Assembly: GCA_964019655.1 (NCBI GenBank)
Contig: CAXHTR010000005.1
Span: 868,001-932,000, forward strand
DNA length: 64,000 nucleotides
Reading direction: 5' to 3'
Source: Perkinsela sp. pyNocScin1
Lineage: Eukaryota; Euglenozoa; Kinetoplastea; Prokinetoplastida; Perkinselidae
In this document: piece by piece, positions 55,119 to 63,614 of the stretch
Layout of the letters: each line of letters starts with the position of its first letter
How positions within the stretch are numbered: position 1 is the first letter of the stretch
Program-made: the position numbers and the translations under genes
Notes under the pieces: model-generated
The model's input: only the letters and a program-made list of their open reading frames with translations
Databases searched by the model: none
What the model was told of the DNA's origin: nothing

Positions 55119-55946
55119 ATGCTATCACATTTCGCACTCACTTCCGCTGCTGACCCCCTAGGCCGCTGCGGCACGCTCTCCGATCTGCCACAACAGTCAC
55201 TCATTGAGCTTCTCGTCCAAGATTTCTGGGACGTCGGCATAGGGAGGGACCCCGATGGGGCATTCCTCGACATCCACGAATGGCTAGGTATCACCCTAAA
55301 TGCAAGCGGCGACGTTGATGAAATAGACTTTGTCAGAACCGACGGTGGGTTCGCCGAAGGTGGGTCCATAGACTTTCAGTATGTGCCACAGACAGTGACG
55401 ACCCTCATAATACGGCTCTTTCAACTGAGTGGCACAATGGAGACTTCGCAATTGCCGATCGGGCTGATTAACCTCCACGTGGATAACAATTTTCTCACGG
55501 GAACTTTTGACATCAAAACCCTTCCGGAAAAAATTCAGAGCATCGACATAAGTGTAAACGACATGAGTGGTAGCCTTGCCATGGACTGCCTCCCAGCGCA
55601 CGTGGAATCGTTCAGCGCATGGTCCAATGAATTTTCGGGGACTGTCAATCTGTCGAAACTTCCCGCCAGCCTCAGCAGTCTCGACATCGCTGAAAACAAA
55701 CTCGAGGGCTCGATAGAGTTGCGAAATGTCCCGCCAGCTCTCCAGAATATAAGCCTCAACACAAACAACTTTGCTGACGGGCAAGCCATCGTTGATGCTA
55801 AGCACGAGCTGCAGTGGGTTAGACTTGATCGCAAGTTTATTGGAAAAGTTTTTGATGCGAATGGGGTGAAAACCACGCAATATTTGCAGTTTCCGAGCTT
55901 GGGGTGCTGTGATGACGATGGGCAAGAGACAAGCGATGATGAGTAA
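55119..55946 (+). CDS. Secreted LRR protein, family A, acidic-tail subgroup
   Basis: The leader M-L-S-H-F-A-L-T-S-A-A is followed by D-P-L-G-R-C and Q-Q-S-L-I-E-L-L. Six repeats align with the 29936 gene throughout: A-W-S-N-E-F-S-G-T-V-N-L, then I-A-E-N-K-L-E-G-S-I-E-L-R-N-V-P-P-A-L. The module D-A-K-H-E-L, R-L-D-R-K-F-I-G-K-V-F-D-A-N-G is conserved and the end is acidic (D-D-D-G-Q-E-T-S-D-D-E). The upstream context is TTCTTTCTCTCT directly before the ATG region. Confidence 0.88.
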   Translation: MLSHFALTSAADPLGRCGTLSDLPQQSLIELLVQDFWDVGIGRDPDGAFLDIHEWLGITLNASGDVDEIDFVRTDGGFAEGGSIDFQYVPQTVTTLIIRLFQLSGTMETSQLPIGLINLHVDNNFLTGTFDIKTLPEKIQSIDISVNDMSGSLAMDCLPAHVESFSAWSNEFSGTVNLSKLPASLSSLDIAENKLEGSIELRNVPPALQNISLNTNNFADGQAIVDAKHELQWVRLDRKFIGKVFDANGVKTTQYLQFPSLGCCDDDGQETSDDE

Positions 55947-56046
55947 AATATGACGGTTTATAAATTTAAAGTATTAAGAGATCGCAGAGAATTAAGAATA
56001 TTCTATTTCCAGTACTTTGAGCCTTTTCATGATTTGATTTACTTAA

Positions 56047-56992
56047 ATGCAAACTCTGAAAGTAGTTCTTTTCCACACTGCTGACATTGCCGTAGCCAGA
56101 TGTGCGCTCTCTGATATTCCCCAGCAAGCACGCATGGAGCTCGTCGTTGCAGACCTCAGTGAAGCATCGAAAAGCCTTTTCCGGGAAGCAAATGGCGACT
56201 TTCGCGACGTACACGCGACGACGTGTCTCGTGCGATGCTGAGGGAAACGTCACCAACATTCAATTCAATGCGTGCATTTCCGGCGTGATTGACTTGCGCT
56301 ATGTCCCTCAGACTGTTGACTTCCTCATTGTCGAGCGAAATGCAAAGCTTCGAGGCACATAGGATAGCGAGAGTCTTCCGGAGCATGTGACCTCAATTGA
56401 ACTCTGTCGAAATAGACTCATGGGCGGAGTGAACTTTTGCGGTTTCCCAAAGTCGACAGTCGTTCTACTTCTCGAGAGCAATCAGTTTGCAGGAAGATGC
56501 GACTTCACGAGACTACCGCCGAAGCTCTCTGTCTTCAACATCGCGGAGAACCATTTCTGCGGGGGCATAGCGCTCGACAGCCTCCCGTCGAAGCTTCAGC
56601 ACTTTTGCATTTCGCACAACGATTTTGCCGGGGAGGTCCGCCTCGACAAGCTGTCACAGGGCCTCAAGGACTTCGACGCGGACCAAAATGCGCTTACAGG
56701 GAGCGTTTCGTTCGCAGCGCTTCCACGCGCACTGGAAAACTTTTGGATCGCTTCCAACAAGTTTTACGGTAATATTTGTTTAGCTAGTGTACCACCGCAA
56801 CTGCGATATGCCGAAATGCAGTGCAATTCCTTGACAGGAGAAATATCCCTTGTGTGTCATACGCAAGCGAACTTTGATTTTTCTGACAACCAGCTTTCGG
56901 GAACAGCGTTCGTGCATCGCTCACTCGCAGGTAAAGTGAAGCTCGAGCGAAATAAAATAGAGCTCGTCACGTATACGGATGGGCTAATTTGA
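56047..56992 (+). pseudogene. LRR family A pseudogene (frameshift plus nonsense)
   Basis: Begins M-Q-T-L-K-V-V-L-F-H-T-A-D with Q-A-R-M-E-L-V intact. The frame changes at about 56205-56220 inside the cap: frame one reads D-V-H-A then stops, while the next frame supplies V-S-C-D-A-E-G-N-V. A TAG at 56360 follows G-T, where sister genes have Leu in the G-T-L-E-T step. The remaining frame is clean through seven repeats (N-Q-F-A-G, N-H-F-C-G, N-D-F-A-G, N-A-L-T-G, N-K-F-Y-G, N-S-L-T-G, N-Q-L-S-G) to the end. Two independent lesions make expression of the full protein unlikely. Confidence 0.85.
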
Positions 56993-57180
56993 AAATGGGA
57001 TGCGAGTTTTTTAAGAGAAAGGGAGTGCTTGATCAATATCTTTCAGCTTCATTTAATCATTCTCTATGCTTAAGATTAATGTGCACTGATACGCCGAAAA
57101 GTTCTTACCAAAGTAACTGACAGCACTGGGTCACCGAGACAGTCTACGAGAAGCAATGCCGCCGCATCCGGGAGACCGAG

Positions 57181-58389
57181 ATGGAGCGCGCATACCGACG
57201 CCAGCCCGTCCTCGTTCGAAATTTGCTCATGGCCGAGCGACTGTCACAGACTGCGCGAGCGCCGCACTTCATGCTTTCCTTCGCGAGCGTCGCTGATCTT
57301 TGCCGCTTTGATCAGCGGACGAAGTGGCTCTGTCCTTGGGGCATTGAATATGTCGACGAGACACATCGGCCAGCGCTGCACAGCGTGCCGCAGCACCTCT
57401 TGGCCAAAATGTACAGCTGTGCGACACGCGACGTTCTGTCCATGCGCAGAGTCAAAAATCTCATCGACAAGCTCGATCACCGGTTCGAGCGCGTTCTCAT
57501 TGAACAGCCAGAGTCCTTTGATTGGAAAGCAAACCTCCACAAGCACCCAGTCGAGGAGCTCCACATCATTTACGTAAGAACCCCAGAGCGCTACCGATAC
57601 GGGCTCCCGTACAAAGCAATCGCCGGCATAGTGAGCTGCCAGTCGCTCCGCGTCCTGGAAATTGAAAACGCAGTCATCAACGAAGGCCATATGCATTTTT
57701 TGCGTCAGCTGAAAAATTTGGAGGTCATCATCGGCGCTGGGTTCGCTCGAGATCGTGTCCCACTTGAAATTCAAGTGAATGCGTATGACTTGTTCCCGAA
57801 ACTCACCTATGTGTACTTTGTCTGCTCGATGATGCATGTGCTCACAGCGGAAGAAATCGCAGCGATGGTAGCGTTTGTTACGTCGAGAAGAGAAACGCTT
57901 CGACACATTGCGCTCTTCATGCCGCCCAGCGCAGATCTCTTTGCTGCGCTCGCGCAGTGCCCAAATCTGCGGACATTCCGGTTAGACAGCTACGAAGCGC
58001 TCACTGATGCTGACCTCAGTGATTTTCTATCGCATCCGCACATTCGTCAAAATCTGCAGGACATTTCCCTGGCCACCTCAACGCTTCGCGGAGACACATT
58101 CGCTCGTCTCGCGGCGATGCCCAGCCTGCGCTGGGTCAACCTGTCGGCCAACCAGGGTCTGACGAGTGAGACACTCAACGCCATTTTGCGAGCAAACCGA
58201 GCGAACCTTCGGGACGTTCGTGTCGCGAACTGCCATTATCTCGGCCCTCAAGTACTTGAAGGCATCGCCCAGTGCGTGTTCCTCGATCGGGTCAATTTGT
58301 ACAACATAAGAGAACTCCAGGAGGCAGCAGCGGAGTACATTCGCACAGAGCGACCGAACTTTGGTGGGATGATTCTCTCATTTTACTGA
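57181..58389 (+). CDS. Family D LRR protein, copy 1, N-terminus cut by an in-frame TGA
   Basis: The annotated ATG begins inside the conserved N-terminal module. Upstream and in frame, an ATG at 57079 opens a 13-codon match to the start of copy 2, and then TGA (57118-57120) occurs where copy 2 has TTA for Leu, followed by Q-H-W-V-T-E-T-V without a stop. From 57181 the protein is intact: R-N-L-L-M-A-E-R-L-S, K-W-L-C-P-W-G-I-E-Y-V-D-E-T-H, K-H-P-V-E-E-L-H, then RNI-like repeats and Y-I-R-T-E-R-P-N. It is either a shortened functional protein or an early pseudogene. Confidence 0.78.
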   Translation: MERAYRRQPVLVRNLLMAERLSQTARAPHFMLSFASVADLCRFDQRTKWLCPWGIEYVDETHRPALHSVPQHLLAKMYSCATRDVLSMRRVKNLIDKLDHRFERVLIEQPESFDWKANLHKHPVEELHIIYVRTPERYRYGLPYKAIAGIVSCQSLRVLEIENAVINEGHMHFLRQLKNLEVIIGAGFARDRVPLEIQVNAYDLFPKLTYVYFVCSMMHVLTAEEIAAMVAFVTSRRETLRHIALFMPPSADLFAALAQCPNLRTFRLDSYEALTDADLSDFLSHPHIRQNLQDISLATSTLRGDTFARLAAMPSLRWVNLSANQGLTSETLNAILRANRANLRDVRVANCHYLGPQVLEGIAQCVFLDRVNLYNIRELQEAAAEYIRTERPNFGGMILSFY

Positions 58390-58558
58390 TGTCACTTCGG
58401 AAGAGCTCTTCATATGGCGCACATTCGAGACCTCGCTAGCGCCAAATATCGATGCCCGTCCAGTCTTTTACGAAAGTGAGAAGATTGTCGCTAAAATAAA
58501 ACACTTTCATCCTGAGATACTTCTATGTTTCATTTACTGGCCATCATACATTCATTCG

Positions 58559-59854
58559 ATGCTAACGAATCAGCCAAGTACTGCCAAACAAACAAATTTA
58601 AGTCATTGGGTCTCCCCAACACCTTCTGCGCAGGAAACCCATCGCCTCCGAGAGGCCGCGATGAAGCGCTCGCACCGCTACCACCCAGTCCTCGTTGAAA
58701 GCTTGCTCATAGCCGAGCGCTTCTCGCACACCGATCGCGCACCGAATTTCCTTCTATCAGTCAGTTCTGTGACGAGCACCTGCGCCTTTGACCAGTGCAA
58801 GAAGTGGCTCTGCCCCTGGGGAGTTGAGCGTGTGGACGAAACCCATAGGCCAGAACTCCCAATGGCCCCAGCGCACCTTCGAAATTCGGAGCTCTATGAC
58901 GATGTGAATTGCCATTTACAGCTCGATGAAGTCAAACGCCTCATCGACGACGAGACCAACCAGTTTGATCGAATTTTTCTGTGTGAGCCAATGTCCTTCA
59001 AATGGCTTGCGAATCTTTACAAGCACCCAGTCGAGGAGATCCACATCCTCTACGATGGCATACCAAAAAGTCTGAACGATGGACTCCCGCTGCAGACTGT
59101 AAGCGATATCGCTCGATGCGAAACCCTTCGCGTCATTGAGTGTGAAAACATCGAGATCCAGAAAAGGCACACGCACATTATGACGCGGATGCCAAACATG
59201 GAAGCATTCATTGGCATCGCTAACCCTGATGGAATTATCAACCAGGTACAACACTACCAAATGCTTCCACACCTCACATACATTCACTTTTTCAATGCAT
59301 GGGATGCTCCGAACGACGAAGACTACGAGGCTATGACTACGCTCATCTGGTTGCGGAGAGACACGCTGGAGCACATTGAGTTTGTACTACCCCCGAGGGG
59401 TAAACTCCTTGCAGCGCTCACACAATGCCCGAAGCTACGCTCATTCCGACTCCAAGCTTTCGCTCCCATTGTTGACAGTGATTTAAAAGCGTTTCTATCG
59501 CACCCGAATATTCGTCAAAACATCAGGGACATCTGGCTTGGATATACGCAGATCGGTGCGGGTACTTTTGCGCTCCTGGCGAAGATGCGCAACCTTCGAT
59601 GGATCAATTTGTCGAACACAGCACTGACTGGTGATGAACTGAATGCGATTTTGCGAGCGAACAAGGAGCACATACGCTCCGTGCACGCCGGCGGCTGCCC
59701 AGGCGTGGGGTCAGAGATATTTTCGGGCATCGAAGAGTGTGCGTACTTAGATAGAGTCTGCCTTCACGGTAACGAAAAGCTTAGAGAAGCCGCAGCGGCG
59801 TATATTCGAGCAAAGCGGCCGAACTATGCTGCGATTACTTTCGCTTTTGAATAA
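58559..59854 (+). CDS. Family D LRR protein, copy 2 (intact reference)
   Basis: No leader, so probably cytosolic. The N-terminal module (residues 1-110) has N-L-S-H-W-V, L-L-I-A-E-R-F-S, F-L-L-S-V-S-S-V-T and K-K-W-L-C-P-W-G-V-E-R-V-D-E-T-H-R-P. A linker with K-H-P-V-E-E-I-H-I-L-Y follows. The C-terminal half is ribonuclease-inhibitor-like: L-S-H-P-N-I-R-Q-N-I-R-D-I-W-L, L-R-W-I-N-L-S-N-T-A-L-T, C-P-G-V-G, Y-L-D-R-V-C-L-H-G-N, ending in A-A-Y-I-R-A-K-R-P-N-Y. Family function is unknown; a protein-binding scaffold is likely. Confidence 0.88.
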   Translation: MLTNQPSTAKQTNLSHWVSPTPSAQETHRLREAAMKRSHRYHPVLVESLLIAERFSHTDRAPNFLLSVSSVTSTCAFDQCKKWLCPWGVERVDETHRPELPMAPAHLRNSELYDDVNCHLQLDEVKRLIDDETNQFDRIFLCEPMSFKWLANLYKHPVEEIHILYDGIPKSLNDGLPLQTVSDIARCETLRVIECENIEIQKRHTHIMTRMPNMEAFIGIANPDGIINQVQHYQMLPHLTYIHFFNAWDAPNDEDYEAMTTLIWLRRDTLEHIEFVLPPRGKLLAALTQCPKLRSFRLQAFAPIVDSDLKAFLSHPNIRQNIRDIWLGYTQIGAGTFALLAKMRNLRWINLSNTALTGDELNAILRANKEHIRSVHAGGCPGVGSEIFSGIEECAYLDRVCLHGNEKLREAAAAYIRAKRPNYAAITFAFE

Positions 59855-60023
59855 CGAAATATTCGACTGAATAGACTCTGACATTGAACAGGAAAACGAG
59901 GCAATGCTTTCAAAGGGTAAAAATAATTACCAGCACTCAAAATGTAAGCAGTGAGCATTTAAGCAATCTTGTTTTTGTGAACTATACAAATTCTCAATTT
60001 TTACATCTAAATGAAAGCGTATC

Positions 60024-61349
60024 ATGCAAACAGACAAGAGCCATATGGTCCCCGAATATAATTCAGAATATGCTCAGAGCCGTATTCGAGTGGATGCACT
60101 CCGGCGATCCCACAGGTGCCATCCTGAACTCATCCAAGGTCTGCTTCTAGCCGAACGCCTCTCGCATTCTGGAAGAGCACCCCAGCTTCTTCTATCGGTC
60201 GATTCAGTCACAGAAATATGCGGTTTCGCTCAATGCACTGCATGGCTTTGTCCTTGGGGCGTCGAATACGTCGACGAGGCACACAGGGCTGGGATCCGAA
60301 GCGTTCCGCAGTTTCTTCTTGACAAGATGCACAACTGTAAAAGGAATAAGTTCCTTTCATCGAAAAAGATCAAGGATCTTGTTGACGATGAGCGAAATGC
60401 ATTTGAGCGAATTTTCGTGCGTAAGCTCGCTCCTTTTGACTGGCAAGCGAGTCTTTACAAGCACCCACTCGAAGAGATTCATGTCATCTACTCGGGATTG
60501 CCAGAAAGTTTACAAAAAGGTATGCCGTTCCGGGTCATTCAAAACATACTGCGCTGCGAATCTATCCGCGTCATCGAGATTAGCGACTGTTTCGCAAAAG
60601 TAGATTATGTGCATCACCTTCAACAGCTCAAGAACTTGGAAATGCTCATCGGCCATAAACCTCTTGGGGGGATCATCGGCCAAATCGAATTGTATAGATC
60701 GCTGCCTCGTCTCACACATGTTGATTTCTTCAACGGTAGTCAGCTACTCATGGAGCATGAGCATGCAGATCTTATGGCATTCATCCAGTCGAGAAGAAAA
60801 ACATTGAAGCATATTGCGCTGTACATGCCTACGGGTGATGATGTGTTTGAAGCGCTGGCGAATTGCCCAAAATTGCAAACATTTCGTTGTCACAGCTGGG
60901 GAGGCCTCACTGATGATGACTTGGCAGCTTTTCTTTCGCATCCGAACATTCGGCGAAACCTTCGAGATATTTCTGTGCATGGCCGGTCCCTCAGCACTGA
61001 GACATTTTCGCGTCTCGCGGCACTGAAGAACCTCCGCTGGGTCAATCTCATGGGATGTGTCCGGCTCACAAGCGACGACCTCAATTCGATACTCATCGGG
61101 AACAGTGCGCACATCCACGACGTCGAAGTGAGTAGCTGCGAAGCGCTGGGCCCGGAAATTTTTGACGGTATTTCGAAGTGCGCGTATCTCGAGAGAATTA
61201 CTTTGCATGCAAGCGTGGCACTTGAAGATGCAACAGATGCGTACATTCTTGCACAGCGACGAAACTATGAAGCGATTTGTATTCCTTTGAGAATGCCTAG
61301 ATATTTGCGGGAAAGAATGCTCGAAGATTCATGGGAGAACTTCTGGTAG
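60024..61349 (+). CDS. Family D LRR protein, copy 3
   Basis: Its start aligns with S-H-W-V of copy 2 as S-H-M-V, so it is about ten residues shorter at the N-terminus. The module L-L-L-A-E-R-L-S, C-P-W-G-V-E-Y-V-D-E-A-H-R is complete. The linker has L-Y-K-H-P-L-E-E-I-H. The repeat half reads S-H-P-N-I-R-R-N-L-R-D-I, L-R-W-V-N-L-M-G-C-V-R-L-T, and C-E-A-L-G-P-E-I-F. After A-Y-I-L-A-Q-R-R-N-Y it adds a 25-residue basic and acidic tail not present in the other copies. Confidence 0.87.
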   Translation: MQTDKSHMVPEYNSEYAQSRIRVDALRRSHRCHPELIQGLLLAERLSHSGRAPQLLLSVDSVTEICGFAQCTAWLCPWGVEYVDEAHRAGIRSVPQFLLDKMHNCKRNKFLSSKKIKDLVDDERNAFERIFVRKLAPFDWQASLYKHPLEEIHVIYSGLPESLQKGMPFRVIQNILRCESIRVIEISDCFAKVDYVHHLQQLKNLEMLIGHKPLGGIIGQIELYRSLPRLTHVDFFNGSQLLMEHEHADLMAFIQSRRKTLKHIALYMPTGDDVFEALANCPKLQTFRCHSWGGLTDDDLAAFLSHPNIRRNLRDISVHGRSLSTETFSRLAALKNLRWVNLMGCVRLTSDDLNSILIGNSAHIHDVEVSSCEALGPEIFDGISKCAYLERITLHASVALEDATDAYILAQRRNYEAICIPLRMPRYLRERMLEDSWENFW

Positions 61350-61467
61350 TTCAAGATTAACAAAAATTGCATTTTTAGTGCAAAACATTTAATGTGCAGC
61401 TACCCCTACAGCCCCAAAGTGCTCAGGATTTTCACCCATACCCATTAAAACTCGAATTTCATCCCTT

Positions 61468-62775
61468 TTGGCTACCTTTCAAATGCCTGAAGAACAAACA
61501 CATCCTCATAAAAGAGCGGGCTTAAGCCACTGGGTAACGGAAACAGTATTTGAGAAGCAGAGCCACCGAGCCCGCTTCAATGATCTGCGCGCTGGACACT
61601 CGTGCAACCCAGTGCTCATCGAAAGTTTGCTCATGGCCGAGCGCTTCTCGCAGAGTGGTCGGGCACCCGAATTTCTTCTATCTGGGGGCTCACTGACAGA
61701 GCTGTGCCAATTTGGCCAGCGCAAAAAGTGGCTCTGCCCCTGGGGAATTGAATATGTGGACGAGACCCACAGGCGGGAAGTTCCCGATGTTCCACCGCAC
61801 CTGCGCGAGTGGGATAGTGACGACATCAGTACATTTTTAGACCTCGACGAAGTTAAGCGCCTCATCGACGAAGAGCGAAACCAGTTTGATAGAGTTTACC
61901 TCTACGAGCCGATGACCTTTGATTGGCTCAACAACCTCCACAAGCACCCAGTTGAAGAGATACACGTCTTCTACAAGGGGATCCCAGAGAGTATGAGAAA
62001 TGGAATTCCCCACCGCGCAGTTCGGGACATCACTCGCTGCGAGTCCCTTCGCGTTCTCGAGATGAATGCAGTGATTAAAAATGCAGACAGATATCTTTTG
62101 AAAAGGCTGAACAATATCCAAGCATTCATGGGCGCGGTGATTCCTGGTCGCAAAATAATCGATCAGTTCTAGTTCTACTTGGGGAATTTTTTCACGCTGA
62201 GATATATGACTTTCTTAAAGCCATTCAGCGATCCAGATGAAGATGAGTACGAGAAAATGGCATGGATGATCCGTCATTCGTCAACGGTCAGGAACATTGA
62301 GCTTGTGGTACCACCGGAAGAAACATTGTATGAAGCGATCATAAATCTCCCGAATTTGCGCTCATTTCGGCTCCACACGTTCGCAGTGGTCTATGATAGT
62401 GACTTTGTCACACTTCTGTCACATCCGAACGTTCGGCAGAACCTTCGAGATCTCTACTTGGCCTACTCGGAGGTAGGCGCGAGAACGTTTGCGCTCATCG
62501 CGAAGATGCGTAACCTGCATTGTATCAATTTATCGAGCACATCGGTAACTGGGGAGGAGCTGAATAAGATACTGAGGGCGAATAAAAAGCACATACGCTA
62601 CGTGGGCGTGAGCAGCTGCCCTGGTCTTGGCCCAGAAATATTCCAAGGGATCTCTGAGTGCACTTACCTTGAACGAGTGACGCTGTGTGGCAACGAAAAA
62701 TTAAAAGAAGTTGCAGAAGAGTATATTCGATCAAAAGAGCGTAACTCTGCTGCGATAACGTTTTCTTTTCAATGA
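61468..62775 (+). pseudogene. Family D LRR gene, copy 4, interrupted by one in-frame TAG
   Basis: A continuous frame of 435 codons is broken only by TAG at 62170-62172, in the step where copy 2 reads I-N-Q-V-Q and this copy D-Q-F-stop, so a CAG to TAG change is the simplest explanation. Before it: N-terminal module with L-S-H-W-V-T-E-T-V-F and C-P-W-G-I-E-Y-V-D-E-T-H-R. After it, in the same frame, the whole RNI-like half is preserved (S-H-P-N-V-R-Q-N-L-R-D-L, I-N-L-S-S-T-S-V-T). It is a very young pseudogene, a split gene, readthrough, or a base-calling error. Confidence 0.8.
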
Positions 62776-63614
62776 ATGTACAAGCAGAATTGTTACTGCA
62801 CAAGCTGCAAAGAAGGAGCAGTAAAGCGCCTAGAATATGCTTAGATCGTGAAATGTTTGTAATTTGAGGCAATTTGGATTTTTATTCCTTTCATTCAAAA
62901 AATGATCGGGTCTTTGTACAGAGAGCTCGAAGATAACCTGACAGAATCAGTATAATTCTGAAAAGTCACTTAAAAGAAGTGACTCACCAAAATTCACGCA
63001 GAAAATTTGCTGACCCCCATTCCCGGATAATCAGAAAAATTCCCTGTCATTTCAGCCACAATGCCTTTCAGTGCAGTCGAAAATTAGATCTTTGCATGTC
63101 TGAAAAATTTTCTTATTCTAAAGGTGATTCTGACGTCGTCGTTTAAAACTACAGGTATTCTATGCAAATGATCTAAGTCTTGCTCTGTAATATTGCGTTT
63201 GATGCGCTGAAGGAAAGTAAAAATGCATGGATCAGCTGGGATATGGAATCCGGGTATTGATGTGCAATGGAGCCCATTGATCCCACAAATCTCCCTCTAG
63301 TAGCACTCGACCTGCTCCGAGAGTTTCAAATTTCCGATCAATACATTTTTTTGTTGCGAAGGATGCTTTGGGTCCTTTGTGCGTGTAAGCGATCGGTATG
63401 GAAATCGTAATGAGAAATTCCGTAACTCTCCATTACGCGAATTCCAGGAAGCAGAGGGGACTGTCGAGAATGGCAAGAATTTTGACCCAGAGCCATCACT
63501 ATTCGTATACCACAACAAACTGAAAAATCATTAATGAACCAGAAAATACATTACAATTTGCGATGAAATATAAATTCGTATCCGTTTATTTCATGCATAG
63601 CCTTTCTCTCGTTC
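62776..63614. other. Convergent gap with dispersed repeat and an odd open frame
   Basis: Ends the second rightward block and faces the leftward LRR gene. The dispersed repeat lies at 62985-63118. A plus-strand frame from 63304 to 63534 lacks ATG but is open for 76 codons and looks gene-like (S-F-V-R-V-S-D-R-Y-G-N, then F-D-P-E-P-S-L-F-V-Y); no family match. Confidence 0.4.
62985..63118. repeat. Dispersed repeat copy 2
   Basis: Aligns over about 130 bases with 49951-50090, sharing the landmarks TCACCAAA, CCATTCCCGGAT, CCTTTCAG, GATCTTTGC and GTCTGAAAAA. The CAGGG terminus of the other copy is not preserved here. Confidence 0.6.

Noticed and set aside
55296-55925. 209-codon leftward frame over the 55119 LRR gene
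   Set aside because: Antisense shadow; the sense frame has a complete family A architecture.
3484-57000. CRISPR-like interpretation of the regularly spaced repeats
   Set aside because: The periodicity is 66-69 bases of coding sequence with protein-level conservation, typical of LRR codons, with no constant repeats and unique spacers.
41153-62775. Stop-codon reassignment to explain in-frame stops
   Set aside because: TAA, TGA and TAG each occur as lesions and each also terminates intact genes here, and frameshifts accompany some of them.
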